The notes: generated from the letters alone by a model not told the origin. Positions 42,507 through 52,620 are shown, counted from the first letter of the stretch. The stretch: DNA of 56,709 nt from an uncultured Pelagibacteraceae bacterium (GCA_902571425.1 CACGBZ010000007.1:1-56709); one strand, 5' to 3'. Program-made: numbers and translations.

Positions 42507-43386
42507 CATTTTTATAATCTGCTTTTCTAGCTAAATATATTCCAATAAATACCGCAATTAATGCAACTATAATTTTTGAGGTAATTATTTCATTGAGAAA
42601 TATGTATCCTAAAATAATTCCAAATATTGGAATGATATATGAGACTTGTGAATGAAATATGAGGCCATTTGTTTTTAAAATTCTGAATCTCAATAACCAT
42701 GCTATCCCGGTAGGAAAAATTCCTAAATATATTACCGATATAATTGAGTCTGTTGAAGGATTTAACATCCAAGGTTTTTCAAAAATTAAAGTGAATGGAA
42801 GAAGTATAATTGTTGACCAAATTAAAATTGAACCTGTAACATTTTCGTTTTCTTTATTACTGATTTTTAAAGTTATAACTCCTCCGATTACATAACAGGT
42901 AGATCCAAGAAGAATCAAAAGTGCAGCAATAAAGTTATTTTCATTAATTAAAAAGTTATCTGAAAACAAAAATACTATTCCTGAAAATCCTATTAATAAT
43001 CCAATTGTTTTTAATAAGTTAAATTTTTCTCCTTTTAAAAAAAAGTGAGCTAGAACTGTTGAGCTTAATGGTGTTGTGGACATCAAAATAGCTGCTAAAT
43101 TACTTTGAACAAAATTCACTCCATAAGATATTAGTATGAATGGAATAACTAAATTTACCAATCCAATGATTGCAAACCATTTCCAGTCTTTTGAGAATGC
43201 TTCAATTTTTATATTTTTATAAAAACATAAAATTAAAACTGGTATAGCTCCTAAAAAAGATCTTAAAAAACCTATTGTAATAGGTCCAAATGAGTATGTG
43301 GCAATCTTTATATTAAAAAAAGCAGACGCCCATATTAATGACAACAATGTCAACAACAAATAATCAACTAATTGTGGTTTTCTCAT
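42499..43386 (-). CDS. EamA/DMT-family transporter
   Basis: 295 residues with ten hydrophobic segments in two repeated EamA domains: LTLLSLIWASAFFNIKIATY opens the first, LIPFTL-like and TGIAWLLRFRILKTNG mark the second. Exporter or permease of small metabolites. ATGA overlap with the YbaK-type gene upstream. Substrate unknown. Confidence 0.88.
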   Translation of the reverse strand: MRKPQLVDYLLLTLLSLIWASAFFNIKIATYSFGPITIGFLRSFLGAIPVLILCFYKNIKIEAFSKDWKWFAIIGLVNLVIPFILISYGVNFVQSNLAAILMSTTPLSSTVLAHFFLKGEKFNLLKTIGLLIGFSGIVFLFSDNFLINENNFIAALLILLGSTCYVIGGVITLKISNKENENVTGSILIWSTIILLPFTLIFEKPWMLNPSTDSIISVIYLGIFPTGIAWLLRFRILKTNGLIFHSQVSYIIPIFGIILGYIFLNEIITSKIIVALIAVFIGIYLARKADYKNVT

Positions 43387-43865
43387 TCTGTTATTTCCTT
43401 TATCTCACCAGAGGTTAAGGCAATTAAATTTTCAAAATTTATCTCGAATACTGCATTAGGATGACCTGCGGCTGCAAAAATTGAAGAAAATCTATTTAAA
43501 GTTTTATCAATAAAAATTTCTATTTTTGTTAAATGTCCTGTTGGAGATACTCCACCAATTGTATACCCAGTAATTTTTTTAACATCTTCTGGGTTCGCCA
43601 TTGAAACATCTTTTTGATCTAAAATTTTTTTTAATTTATTTAATGAACATCTTTTGTCTCCTGAAACTAAACATAAAACGAAACTATCCCCTGCTTTAAA
43701 AAGTAAGCTTTTAACAATTGCCCCTACTTTGCAACCTAAAGCTGTAGCTGCATCGTTAGCTGTTCTAGCAGTTTGATCTAAAACAATCACTTTAATATCT
43801 GGATTAAATTGTTTTAGAGATTTTTCTGCTCTTAAAACTGGCTCTTTATTTAATATTGGTTTCAC
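43383..43865 (-). CDS. YbaK/ProX-type aminoacyl-tRNA deacylase
   Basis: 160 residues from a GTG start. TANDAATALGCKVGAIVKSL with the conserved Lys, GYTIGGVSPTGHL (the GxxPxG active-site strand), and FAAAGHPNAVFEINF match YbaK/EbsC. These proteins hydrolyse mis-acylated tRNA (Cys-, Ala- or Pro-tRNA types). Overlaps the EamA gene start. Confidence 0.85.
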   Translation of the reverse strand: MKPILNKEPVLRAEKSLKQFNPDIKVIVLDQTARTANDAATALGCKVGAIVKSLLFKAGDSFVLCLVSGDKRCSLNKLKKILDQKDVSMANPEDVKKITGYTIGGVSPTGHLTKIEIFIDKTLNRFSSIFAAAGHPNAVFEINFENLIALTSGEIKEITE

Positions 43866-44002
43866 AGGTTTAATATATTTATTATTTTAGTGACTAATTA
43901 CACTACTTATGTGAAAATTGCATAGGTGTTATTTATTAAATAAGCAATATTTTTAAGTATTTTTTTGCTAATTAAGCCAAACAAAATTACATAGGAGACA
44001 AA
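43866..44002. promoter_or_regulatory. Divergent region upstream of glnA
   Basis: 137 bases between the YbaK-type GTG and the glnA ATG. It has a GGAGA ribosome site for glnA (43993-43997) and several A/T-rich -10-like boxes, plus an A/T stem TTATTT / AAATAA around 43929-43943. I see no clear NtrC-type palindrome or known riboswitch. Confidence 0.45.
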
Positions 44003-45409
44003 ATGAGTGCAGCAAACGTATTAAAATTTATCAAAGAAAAAGAAGCAGAATTTGTGGATCTAAGATTCACTGATCCAAGAGGAAAACTTCAACACTTAAC
44101 AATGGATGCTTCAATAGTTGATGAAGGTATGTTGAATGAAGGTGTCTTTTTTGACGGTTCGTCTATTGCTGGTTGGAAAGCAATTAATGAGTCTGACATG
44201 ATTTTAAAACCTGATACTGCAAGAATGTTCATGGATCCTTTTACGTCTCATAATACTGTGGTTTTGTTTTGTGACATTCTAGATGCAATTAAAAAAGATC
44301 CTTATGAAAGAGATCCTAGAGGTGTTGCTAAAAAAGCTGAAGAATATTTAAAAGCTTCAGGTATAGGTGATAAAGCTTTTTTTGGACCAGAGCCAGAATT
44401 TTTTGTTTTTGACGATGTAAGAATCAAAAATGATATGAATGAGTGTGGATTTAAATTAGATAGTAAAGAAGGTCCTTACAATTCAGGTAAAGAATATGAA
44501 AATGGAAATATGGGTCATAGACCTCAAATTAAAGGAGGATATTTCCCAGTACCACCAGTTGATAGTGAACAAGACATGCGTGGTGAGTATCTTAAAAATT
44601 TGAAAGAAGTTGGTATTAAAGTTGAAAAGCACCACCATGAAGTTGCACCTAGTCAGCACGAACTTGGTATGTATTTTGGAACTTTAGTAAACCAAGCTGA
44701 TAATGTTCAATTATATAAATATGTTGTTCAAATGGTTACACATTCATTTGGAAAAACTGCAACATTTATGCCAAAGCCAGTTGCTGGTGACAATGGTTCA
44801 GGTATGCACATCCACCAATCTATTTGGAAAGGTGATACACCAGTATTTTCAGGTGATGCTTATTCTGGATTAAGTGAAACCGCATTACATTATATTGGTG
44901 GAATTCTAAAACACGCTAAAGCTATTAATGCTTTTGCTAACTCTACAACAAACAGTTACAAAAGATTAATTCCAGGTTTTGAAGCTCCAGTTCTTCTTGC
45001 ATATTCAGCAAGAAATAGATCTGCTTCTTGTAGAATACCGATCACATTAAGCAAAAAAGGTGCAAGATGTGAGATTAGATTCCCAGATGCTGCAGGAAAC
45101 CCATATTTAACTTTCGCAGCTATGTTGATGGCTGGAATTGATGGAATTAAAAATAAAATTCATCCTGGTGAGTCTTTTGATAAAGATTTATATGAATTGC
45201 CACCTGAAGAAGTAAAAGCTATCCCAACAGTTTGTGGTTCTTTAAGAGAAGCAATGGAAAGTTTGGATAAAGACAGAGAGTTTTTAACTCAAGGCGGTGT
45301 CTTTACTGACGATCAGATTGATGCTTACATTGCTCTTAAGTTTGAAGAAATTCACAAATTTGAACATGCACCTCATCCTGTAGAGTTTGAGATGTATTAC
45401 AGTAGCTAA
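44003..45409 (+). CDS. glnA: Glutamine synthetase type I
   Basis: 468 residues, the normal GSI length. DGSSIAGW loop, [47 protein letters not shown], and adenylylation segment DLYELPPEE. The Tyr in that segment is residue 397, the exact E. coli adenylylation position, so control by GlnE-type adenylylation is possible. Makes glutamine from glutamate, ammonia and ATP. Confidence 0.97.
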   Translation: MSAANVLKFIKEKEAEFVDLRFTDPRGKLQHLTMDASIVDEGMLNEGVFFDGSSIAGWKAINESDMILKPDTARMFMDPFTSHNTVVLFCDILDAIKKDPYERDPRGVAKKAEEYLKASGIGDKAFFGPEPEFFVFDDVRIKNDMNECGFKLDSKEGPYNSGKEYENGNMGHRPQIKGGYFPVPPVDSEQDMRGEYLKNLKEVGIKVEKHHHEVAPSQHELGMYFGTLVNQADNVQLYKYVVQMVTHSFGKTATFMPKPVAGDNGSGMHIHQSIWKGDTPVFSGDAYSGLSETALHYIGGILKHAKAINAFANSTTNSYKRLIPGFEAPVLLAYSARNRSASCRIPITLSKKGARCEIRFPDAAGNPYLTFAAMLMAGIDGIKNKIHPGESFDKDLYELPPEEVKAIPTVCGSLREAMESLDKDREFLTQGGVFTDDQIDAYIALKFEEIHKFEHAPHPVEFEMYYSS

Positions 45410-45418
45410 TAAATTTAA

Positions 45419-45589
45419 TTACTGTCTAGTTGTTGCAATTGTATCTTTGTTAACACCTTTTTTAACTACGTAATCTTGTGTGCCGTTCGCACCGGTTTCA
45501 ACTTCTTTACGTAGTTCCTTAAAGAATGATTTTTCCTTTAAAGAGTCTTTTAAGTTTTTAACAAGATTTTTAAATTCAAATTTGTTCAT
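45419..45589 (-). CDS. Small hypothetical protein downstream of glnA
   Basis: 56 residues, below the size most gene lists use. ATG at 45589, TAA at 45419-45421, convergent with glnA. Sequence starts MNKFEFKNLVKNLKDSLKEK, continues with FFKELRKEVETGANGTQDY and ends DTIATTRQ; mostly charged and helical, no signal or membrane part. A/T-rich -10-like sequence lies upstream; no ribosome site. A start codon with 56 sense codons in DNA this rich in A/T, and with a more GC-rich middle than intergenic DNA, argues it is real. Function unknown. Confidence 0.55.
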   Translation of the reverse strand: MNKFEFKNLVKNLKDSLKEKSFFKELRKEVETGANGTQDYVVKKGVNKDTIATTRQ

Positions 45590-45655
45590 AAAGAATCTAT
45601 ATACTAGATATGCATATAATGCAATACAGATATGCGATAAATGGGATAATACAAC

Positions 45656-45991
45656 TTATGATATTTTGAAAGACTCTCCGCAGCCGCAACGCTCAGTTTC
45701 ATTAGGATTGTTGAACACAAATGATGAGGATAATTCTTCCTTTTTATAATCCATTTCAGTGCCAAGCAGGTACATAATAGCGGCTGAATCAACGAATACT
45801 TTCACGCCCTTATCTTCTATAACTTCATCATTAGGATTTAACTCTTTTGTGTACTCCATCACGTATGACATCCCTGCGCAACCTCCAGATTTCACTGATA
45901 CTCTAACTCCGATAGAGTCTTTTTCAGCATTAGACATTATCTCTTTTATTCGTAATGCTGCGTTATCACTTAATTTAATTATAGGATTCAT
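45656..45991 (-). CDS. sufA: A-type iron-sulfur carrier protein (SufA/IscA/ErpA)
   Basis: 111 residues. The three conserved Cys are in SGGCAGMSYVMEYT and ERCGCGESFKI; the fold ends there as usual. Carries Fe-S clusters from the SUF scaffold to apoproteins. Last gene of the SUF operon, overlapping sufT by one base. Confidence 0.93.
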   Translation of the reverse strand: MNPIIKLSDNAALRIKEIMSNAEKDSIGVRVSVKSGGCAGMSYVMEYTKELNPNDEVIEDKGVKVFVDSAAIMYLLGTEMDYKKEELSSSFVFNNPNETERCGCGESFKIS

Positions 45992-46290
45992 TATAAATTC
46001 AATTCCAATTTTGCTGCTTCTGACATCATATCTTTATTCCACGGTGGATCCCAAACTAACTCAAGATCAACATCCTCTATACCTTCAACTTGCATTGCAC
46101 CATCTTTTACTTCTTTAGGTAAACTTTCTGCTACTGGGCAATTTGGTGTAGTTAAAGTCATTTTAATTTTAGCAAACTTATCGTCTTCAACTTTAATATC
46201 ATAAATTAATCCTAATTCGTATATATTTACAGGTAGCTCTGGATCATAAATTTTTCTTATCTCCTCTATAATTTGCTCTTTTTTAGACAT
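45991..46290 (-). CDS. sufT: SufT-like DUF59 (MIP18) protein
   Basis: 99 residues. IYDPELPVNIYELGLIYDIK and LTTPNCPVAESLPKEV (conserved Cys) are the MIP18/DUF59 signature; VWDPPWNKDMMSEAAK at the end is typical of SufT. It aids Fe-S cluster maturation. It sits between sufU and sufA in one operon. Confidence 0.93.
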   Translation of the reverse strand: MSKKEQIIEEIRKIYDPELPVNIYELGLIYDIKVEDDKFAKIKMTLTTPNCPVAESLPKEVKDGAMQVEGIEDVDLELVWDPPWNKDMMSEAAKLELNL

Positions 46291-46293
46291 ATT

Positions 46294-46758
46294 TTAATTC
46301 TCTGTTTTTACCTCTTCTTTATTTTCATCAAAAGCAGAAACTAAAGTGTGCCATGATAGTGTTGCACACTTAACTCTCATTGGATATTGTTTTACTCCAG
46401 ATAAACTCATCAACTTTGTTTTTTCATCTTCATCTAAGGTTTTAGACTCTAATTCTGGATTTTCTTTAATCATTCCTAAAAAGTCTTCTACTATTTCTTT
46501 AGCCTCATGTTCGTTTTTACCTTTAATTAAATCTGTCATTATAGAAGCTGATGCCATTGAAATAGCACACCCGCTACCTTCAAAGGAAATATCCTCTACA
46601 ATTCTTTGTCCGTTTAATTTTAAATAAACATGAACATTGTCTCCACACAAAGGATTGTTTCCTCTAGCATCTTTATTAAAATCTTCTGTCTTACGAAGAT
46701 TTCTAGGGTTCTTGCCGTGTTCTAATATAATTTCTTGATAAAGTTCTTTTAAATTCAT
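46294..46758 (-). CDS. sufU: SUF scaffold / sulfur-acceptor protein (SufU/IscU-like)
   Basis: 154 residues. Cysteines at NNPLCGDN, GSGCAISMASAS and MRVKCATLSW match the three conserved Cys of the NifU N-terminal/SufU family. In SUF systems without SufE it takes sulfur from SufS. Adjoins sufS by one shared base. Confidence 0.92.
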   Translation of the reverse strand: MNLKELYQEIILEHGKNPRNLRKTEDFNKDARGNNPLCGDNVHVYLKLNGQRIVEDISFEGSGCAISMASASIMTDLIKGKNEHEAKEIVEDFLGMIKENPELESKTLDEDEKTKLMSLSGVKQYPMRVKCATLSWHTLVSAFDENKEEVKTEN

Positions 46759-47975
46759 TATAGATTAAATATTTTTTTACAGTTGTTAATTGACTCATTC
46801 AACTGATCTAAATCTTCTTTTGTATTATATATACCAACTGATGCTCTAGCACTTGCTGGTATATTTAATTTGTCATGTAGAATTTGACAACAATGATGTC
46901 CTGCTCTTATTGCAACCCCGTCTTCATCTAAGATAGTTGCAATATCATGAGGATGAACTCCTTCAATTGTGAATGATAAGACCCCTCCTTTATGTTTTGG
47001 ATTACCAATAAGTTTAACTGAGTTATTTTTTTGTAATAGTTCTTGTCCGTATTCAACTAAATCTGCTTCGTGTTTCATGACATTTTCGATACCAATACTT
47101 TCTAAAAATTTTATTGATTGATCAAAAGCAATTACTTGTGCTGTAGCCATAGTACCAGCCTCGTATTTATTAGGTAATTCACCATAGGATATTCTATCTT
47201 TTTTAACTTCATTTATCATTCCTCCACCGCCTTGGTATGGAGGTAATTCTTCTAACCATTTTTTTTTGCCATATAGAACCCCTAAACCTGTAGGTCCATA
47301 CATTTTGTGACATGAAATTGCATAGAAATCACAATCTAAATCTTGCATATCTAGTTTTAAATGTGGCGCTCCCTGACATCCATCGACTACAACAATTATT
47401 CCTTTTGAGTGTGCAAGCTGAGTGATTTCTTTTACTGGTAATATTGCACCAGTTACATTGGACAAATGAGTAATAGAAATTAATTTTGTTTTTGGAGTTA
47501 TTTTACTTTCTATTTCTTCAAGTGTAATTTCACCTTCTTCATTTATTTCAGCAAAATTAATTTTTATATTTTTTGATTTTCTTAAGAAATGCCATGGTAC
47601 ATAATTTGAATGGTGCTCAAGTTCCGTAATTAATACTTCATCACCTTCCTGTAGGTAACTTTGGCCTAATGTATTAGCAACTAAATTTAATGCTTCTGTA
47701 GCACCTTTTGTAAAAACAATTTCATTTGTATCTTTAGCATTAATATATTTTTGGACTGATGATCTTGTGTTTTCATATAAATTTGTTGCTGCTACAGCAA
47801 GATAATGAACACTTCTGCCAACGTTAGAAAATTGTTTGGTATAAAATTCATTAATTCTATCCACAACTATTTTTGGTTTTTGTGATGAATTTGCACTATC
47901 TAAATAAACTAGATCATTATTTTGAATTTTTTCATCAAAAATTGGAAATTCTTTTTTTATTTGATCAATATTCAT
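46758..47975 (-). CDS. sufS: Cysteine desulfurase SufS
   Basis: 405 residues. PLP Lys in ISCHKMYGPTGLGVLYGKK, group II active-site Cys in RAGHHCCQILHDKLNI, and LISITHLSNVTGAILPV for cofactor binding. Provides sulfur from cysteine for the SUF scaffold. Overlaps sufD by 4 bases. Confidence 0.95.
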   Translation of the reverse strand: MNIDQIKKEFPIFDEKIQNNDLVYLDSANSSQKPKIVVDRINEFYTKQFSNVGRSVHYLAVAATNLYENTRSSVQKYINAKDTNEIVFTKGATEALNLVANTLGQSYLQEGDEVLITELEHHSNYVPWHFLRKSKNIKINFAEINEEGEITLEEIESKITPKTKLISITHLSNVTGAILPVKEITQLAHSKGIIVVVDGCQGAPHLKLDMQDLDCDFYAISCHKMYGPTGLGVLYGKKKWLEELPPYQGGGGMINEVKKDRISYGELPNKYEAGTMATAQVIAFDQSIKFLESIGIENVMKHEADLVEYGQELLQKNNSVKLIGNPKHKGGVLSFTIEGVHPHDIATILDEDGVAIRAGHHCCQILHDKLNIPASARASVGIYNTKEDLDQLNESINNCKKIFNL

Positions 47976-49219
47976 TCTCTAATTCCAATCATATTTTTTA
48001 TTAAGTTTTTTATTTCTGAGTCAGTAATTTTTTCAACAACATCTAGCAGAAAACCATTGATTAATAGGTCTATTGATTGTTGATAACTTAAACCTCTAGA
48101 CATTAAATAAAATATAGAATCTTCATTTAAACTACCTGAAGCTGAACCATGCGAACATTTAACATCATCAGCATAAATTTCTAATTCAGGCTTAGCATTA
48201 AACTCTGACTCTTTATTCAGCAATATTGCTTTACTCAATTGATATCCGTCAGTTTTCTGAGCATTTGAATTTACAAATATTTTTCCTTGATAAACTGCTT
48301 TAGAATTTTCATCTAAAACACTTTTGATTAGTTGATAACTTTTTGTATTTTCAGTTAAATGATTAATTACTGATCTGATTTCATGGTGTTTATCATTATT
48401 CAATGAAAAAACACCATTTACAAATGCTGATGCATAAACTCCCTTTAAATTACAATTTATCTCATTTTTAGAAAAATTTGATCCAGAAGATAAAAAAAAT
48501 GTTTCAGAAACACTGTTTTTATCTTGATCAATATTGTTAAAAGAATATTTAATATTTTTATTTTCAAATTTATCTACTTTATAGTTTTTTAAAACTGAAT
48601 TTTCCTTTAATTCAAAGTTATAAAATATATTTAAAAAATTCTTTTCAGATGTATCATTGAACAAATCAATTAATCTTAACGAGCTTTCTTTATCTAATTC
48701 AAAATTAAGTCGTAAATTAATGTTTTTAGACCAAATTTTTGAATTTGTTGTATGATAGATAATTAAAGGTTTTACTAACTGATAACCTTTCTTTACCAAT
48801 ATTTTAAAACATTTATTAGTAAAAGCATTATTTAAGTCAGATAATGAATTGCTATTTTCAAATTCATTTATAGTTTCTGATTCATCAATTATTTCTATTT
48901 GATCTTTTTTTTCATATTCAAAATCAATTTTTTCAATTCTACCATTTATAAAAACTATTTTATTATGCTCTAATCCGTCTACAAATACGGATGTATCAAC
49001 TTTATTAGTAGATGTTTGATCATTATAGAAACTAAGTTCTCCAATATTATTTTTTATTATTTGATTCAAGTCTGAAAATTTCCAATCTTCTTCTTTTTTA
49101 TTTGGAAAACCTTTGTCTATGAAATTGTCTAAACAAAATTTTTTTATTTCAATATCTTTTTGAGATAAACTTAAATTTTTTATACTCTTATCAAAATCTT
49201 TTTGTAATTGTTCTTTCAT
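47972..49219 (-). CDS. sufD: Fe-S assembly protein SufD
   Basis: 415 residues. The C-terminal half holds the SufBD signature ADDVKCSHGSASGSLNEDSI with the conserved Cys and His, then GFLLDVVEKI. The N-terminal half is divergent and Asn/Lys-rich. Forms a complex with SufB and SufC. One base separates it from the end of sufC. Confidence 0.92.
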   Translation of the reverse strand: MKEQLQKDFDKSIKNLSLSQKDIEIKKFCLDNFIDKGFPNKKEEDWKFSDLNQIIKNNIGELSFYNDQTSTNKVDTSVFVDGLEHNKIVFINGRIEKIDFEYEKKDQIEIIDESETINEFENSNSLSDLNNAFTNKCFKILVKKGYQLVKPLIIYHTTNSKIWSKNINLRLNFELDKESSLRLIDLFNDTSEKNFLNIFYNFELKENSVLKNYKVDKFENKNIKYSFNNIDQDKNSVSETFFLSSGSNFSKNEINCNLKGVYASAFVNGVFSLNNDKHHEIRSVINHLTENTKSYQLIKSVLDENSKAVYQGKIFVNSNAQKTDGYQLSKAILLNKESEFNAKPELEIYADDVKCSHGSASGSLNEDSIFYLMSRGLSYQQSIDLLINGFLLDVVEKITDSEIKNLIKNMIGIRE

Positions 49220-49954
49220 TTAATTAAAATTTTCATACCCTTTTTTTTCTAATTCTAAAGCTAAATCTGGACCACCAGATTTTACAATTTTTCCATTCAT
49301 CAAAACATGAACAAAGTCAGGTTTTATATAATCAAGTAATCTTTGGTAGTGTGTAATAATTAAAAATGAATTATTTTTATCTCTTAATGTATTAACTCCA
49401 TCTGCAACAATCTTTAAAGCATCGATATCTAAACCAGAATCTGTTTCATCTAAAATTGAAAGTTTTGGAGCTAGCAACGACATCTGTAAAATTTCATTTT
49501 TCTTTTTTTCACCTCCAGAAAAACCAACATTTAATTGTCTGTTTAATTTTTCCTCATCGAATTTTAATTCTTTAGACTTTTCTTTTACCAATTTTAGAAA
49601 CTCAATAGCATCAAGCTCCTTTTCACCTCTAGCTTTTCTAACAGCATTTAAAGAAGTTTTTAAAAATATATTTGTATTTACACCTGGAATTTCTAAAGGA
49701 TATTGGAAAGCTAAAAATATACCTTTGTGCGCTCTTTCCTCTGTTTCAAGTTCAAATAAATCTTTTTCTTCAAAAAGAACTTCCCCAGAAACTTCATAAC
49801 CTTTTTTTCCAGATAAAATATTTGATAATGTACTTTTTCCAGATCCATTAGGACCCATAATTGCATGAACCTCACCTGGATTTATATCTAAGGATAGCCC
49901 ATTTAAAATTGACTTATTATCAATTATTGCATTTAAATTATTTATTTTAAGCAT
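49220..49954 (-). CDS. sufC: Fe-S assembly ATPase SufC
   Basis: 244 residues from ATG 49954, which directly overlaps the sufB stop (TAATATG); a GTG 12 bases upstream would lie inside sufB. Walker A GPNGSGKST, Q-loop FLAFQYPLEIPG, signature FSGGEKKKNEIL, Walker B LSILDETDSGLD. Drives SufBCD conformational change. Confidence 0.95.
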   Translation of the reverse strand: MLKINNLNAIIDNKSILNGLSLDINPGEVHAIMGPNGSGKSTLSNILSGKKGYEVSGEVLFEEKDLFELETEERAHKGIFLAFQYPLEIPGVNTNIFLKTSLNAVRKARGEKELDAIEFLKLVKEKSKELKFDEEKLNRQLNVGFSGGEKKKNEILQMSLLAPKLSILDETDSGLDIDALKIVADGVNTLRDKNNSFLIITHYQRLLDYIKPDFVHVLMNGKIVKSGGPDLALELEKKGYENFN

Positions 49955-49955
49955 A

Positions 49956-51398
49956 TTAACCCACACTTCCTTCGAGACTGATACCTACAAGTTTTTGAGC
50001 TTCTACAGCGAATTCCATAGGCAATTGTTGCAATACTTCCTTGCAAAAACCGTTAACAATTAAGCCAACAGCTTCCTCTGGATTTAATCCTCTTTGCTGA
50101 CAATAATGTAACTGCTCTTCGCTAATCTTGGATGTAGTTGCCTCATGAGCAATATTAGACTCAGAATTTTTATTTTTTATATAAGGTACAGTGTGAGCTC
50201 CACATTTGTTACCCATCAATAATGAGTCACACTGAGTATAATTAGTTGAATTTTTGGCTTTTGATGAAATATCAACTAAGCCTCTATAAGTCATGTCTGA
50301 ACTACCAGCCGATATTCCTTTAGAAATTATTTTGCTTTTAGTATTTTTGCCTAAATGAATCATTTTGGTACCTGTATCAGCTTTTTGATGATTGTTGGTA
50401 ATAGCAATCGAATAGAACTCACCGACAGAATTATCTCCTTTAAGAATACAGCTAGGATACTTCCATGTAATTGCAGAACCTGTTTCAACTTGTGTCCATG
50501 AAATTTTAGAATTTTTACCTTTGCACAAACCTCTTTTGGTTACGAAATTATAAATTCCTCCTTTGCCGTCTTTATCACCTGGATACCAGTTCTGAACTGT
50601 TGAATATTTTATTTCTGCATCATCTAGTGCAACTAACTCTACATTGGCAGCGTGTAATTGATTTTCATCTCTCATGGGAGCTGTACATCCTTCTAAGTAA
50701 CTTACATAACTGCCTTTATCAGCAATAATTAAAGTTCTTTCAAATTGACCTGTATTTGATGCATTGATTCTAAAATAAGTGGATAGCTCCATTGGACATC
50801 TAACTCCCTCTGGAATGTATACAAAAGAACCATCTGTAAAAACTGCTGAATTTAATGTTGCAAAAAAATGATCGCTTGTTGGGATTACAGAACCTAAATA
50901 TTTTTTAACTAATTCAGGGTGATTTTGAATTGCCTCTGATATAGGACAAAATATAATTCCTTGTTTTGTTAATTCATCTTTGAAAGTAGTAGCTACAGAA
51001 ACTGAATCGAATACAGCATCAACAGCTATTCCATTTAATCTCGCTTGCTCTTGTAAAGGAATTCCAAGTTTTTTATATGTTTCTAAAAGTTTAGGATCCA
51101 GTTCATCTAAACTCTTTGGCTTATCTTTCATACTTTTAGGAGCAGAGTAATAATATAAATCTTGATAATCTATTTTTGGAAATTTAGGTTTCTGCCAATC
51201 TGGTTCTTTTAATACCTTAAATCTTTCAAAAGCTTTTAGTCTGAATTCAAGCATCCATTCAGGTTCCTTTTTTATATTTGAAATAAATTTAATAACATTT
51301 TCATTCAAGCCTTTTGGGGCTTGTATATTTTCTATATCAGTAGAAAAACCATATTTGTAGTCTTTATAATTATTTATTTCTTTTTGTCTGTTATCCAT
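49956..51398 (-). CDS. sufB: Fe-S assembly scaffold SufB
   Basis: 480 residues. [43 protein letters not shown] and [17 protein letters not shown] are conserved SufB motifs, and the C-terminal Glu/His-rich [19 protein letters not shown] follows. First SUF gene, directly (1 base) after the Rrf2 regulator. Confidence 0.96.
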   Translation of the reverse strand: MDNRQKEINNYKDYKYGFSTDIENIQAPKGLNENVIKFISNIKKEPEWMLEFRLKAFERFKVLKEPDWQKPKFPKIDYQDLYYYSAPKSMKDKPKSLDELDPKLLETYKKLGIPLQEQARLNGIAVDAVFDSVSVATTFKDELTKQGIIFCPISEAIQNHPELVKKYLGSVIPTSDHFFATLNSAVFTDGSFVYIPEGVRCPMELSTYFRINASNTGQFERTLIIADKGSYVSYLEGCTAPMRDENQLHAANVELVALDDAEIKYSTVQNWYPGDKDGKGGIYNFVTKRGLCKGKNSKISWTQVETGSAITWKYPSCILKGDNSVGEFYSIAITNNHQKADTGTKMIHLGKNTKSKIISKGISAGSSDMTYRGLVDISSKAKNSTNYTQCDSLLMGNKCGAHTVPYIKNKNSESNIAHEATTSKISEEQLHYCQQRGLNPEEAVGLIVNGFCKEVLQQLPMEFAVEAQKLVGISLEGSVG

Positions 51399-51399
51399 T

Positions 51400-51825
51400 C
51401 TAAACTCTTGTTTCTTTGTTGTTGTTTAATAAATCTTTCAGGCTTTTATTTTCAAAGAATGTATTTATGTGTATCTCCAATTCGTCCCATAAATTATGAG
51501 TAATACACTTTGTGGCTTTACCGTTGCATCCTTTTTTAGATTCTTTTTTACATTGAACAGTTTTTACTTTTTCATCAACTGCATGAAAGATATTTGTTAA
51601 TTTAATATCGTTTGGGTTTTTATTAAGAACGTATCCTCCTTGAGTTCCTCTAATGCTTTTAACAATTTCGTTTTTTTTTAATTTAGAAAAAATTTGTTCT
51701 AGATAATCTAAAGATATGCCTTGTCTTAATGATATGTCTCTTAGTGACACTGGATTGATGTTATTAAATCTAGCTAAGTCTACTAACGCCATTACAGCGT
51801 ATCTACCTTTTGATGTAAGTTTCAT
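51400..51825 (-). CDS. Rrf2 family Fe-S sensing regulator (IscR-like)
   Basis: 141 residues. Winged helix [19 protein letters not shown], recognition [20 protein letters not shown], then cluster ligands C92, C100, C107 and H110 (KCITHNLW). E. coli IscR has C92, C98, C104 and H107, so the fold is kept with wider Cys spacing. It likely represses or tunes the SUF operon, of which it is first. A 21-bp palindrome upstream is the likely operator. Confidence 0.9.
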   Translation of the reverse strand: MKLTSKGRYAVMALVDLARFNNINPVSLRDISLRQGISLDYLEQIFSKLKKNEIVKSIRGTQGGYVLNKNPNDIKLTNIFHAVDEKVKTVQCKKESKKGCNGKATKCITHNLWDELEIHINTFFENKSLKDLLNNNKETRV

Positions 51826-51857
51826 ATTTTACCCTAAAATTGTGAGCTTTTATACAT

Positions 51858-51878
51858 ACCTGACTAAAATGGTCAAGT
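51858..51878. promoter_or_regulatory. Candidate Rrf2/IscR operator upstream of the suf operon
   Basis: ACCTGAC, 7-base spacer, GTCAAGT: a near-perfect inverted repeat (one mismatch) lying between a minus-strand -10-like TATACT (51884-51889) and the regulator's ATG at 51825. Rrf2-family regulators bind palindromes of about this span, and the position overlapping the likely transcription start suits repression. It is also 86 bases ahead of the divergent hydrolase gene. Confidence 0.6.
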
Positions 51879-51963
51879 TTGGAGTATAAAAAAAAACTAA
51901 CATTTTGTCGCTGACTTATGATAAACGTACATTTTTTTGTGAGAATAATAATCAATATCGCTT

Positions 51964-52620
51964 ATGGATAACAAGATTTTAGAAATATTTATACCTGGCC
52001 CTGCAGGAAGACTAGAGGCTAAATATTATAAAAGTAAAAAAAATACATCTCCAATTGCTTTAGTTTTACAGCCTCATCCTCAGTATGGAGGAACGATGAA
52101 TAATAAAGTTGTTGTAGACACTTTTCATACTTTTATGGACAACGATTTTTCTGTTTGCAGGGTAAATTTTAGAGGTGTTGGTAAAAGTGATGGAGAATTT
52201 GATAATGGTCAAGGTGAGCTAGCTGATGCAGCAGCAGCTTTAGATTGGTTAGAAAGAGAAAATTTTGATAACTCACAGTGCTGGGTATCGGGATTTTCAT
52301 TTGGTTCACTGATAGCAATGCAGTTGTTAATGAGAAGACCAGAGATAAATAGATTTATCGCTATTTCACCTCAGCCAAATGTTTATGATTTTTCTTTTTT
52401 ATCTCCATGTCCAACTTCGGGTTTGGTTGTGTATGGTAAAAAAGATGAATTGGTACCAGTTGAATATATTACAGAACTTGACAAAAGATTAAGTACACAA
52501 AAAGGTATTAAAGTTGAGTTTAATGCAATATCAGAAGCTAATCATTTCTTTTCAAATACAAGTGATCCTTTAATTAAATATCTAGATAAATATATTAAAA
52601 AGGAAATAGCACTATATTAA
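51964..52620 (+). CDS. Alpha/beta hydrolase
   Basis: 218 residues. Nucleophile elbow GFSFG (Ser in WVSGFSFGSLIAMQ), oxyanion VLQPHPQYGGTMNN, GVGKSDGEFDNGQGE, Asp in GKKDELVPVE, His in EANHFFSN complete a serine hydrolase triad. Similar to the short alpha/beta hydrolases of alphaproteobacteria (COG2945). Substrate unknown. The stop shares TTAA with the anmK stop. Confidence 0.88.
   Translation: MDNKILEIFIPGPAGRLEAKYYKSKKNTSPIALVLQPHPQYGGTMNNKVVVDTFHTFMDNDFSVCRVNFRGVGKSDGEFDNGQGELADAAAALDWLERENFDNSQCWVSGFSFGSLIAMQLLMRRPEINRFIAISPQPNVYDFSFLSPCPTSGLVVYGKKDELVPVEYITELDKRLSTQKGIKVEFNAISEANHFFSNTSDPLIKYLDKYIKKEIALY

Noticed and set aside
43866..44002. Riboswitch or NtrC site before glnA
   Set aside because: Only A/T stems seen; no conserved aptamer core or TGCAC-type palindrome.
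45480..45749. Plus-strand 89-residue frame between glnA and sufA
   Set aside because: It runs across the sufA 3' end and the small minus-strand gene, has no family-like residues and no ribosome site.
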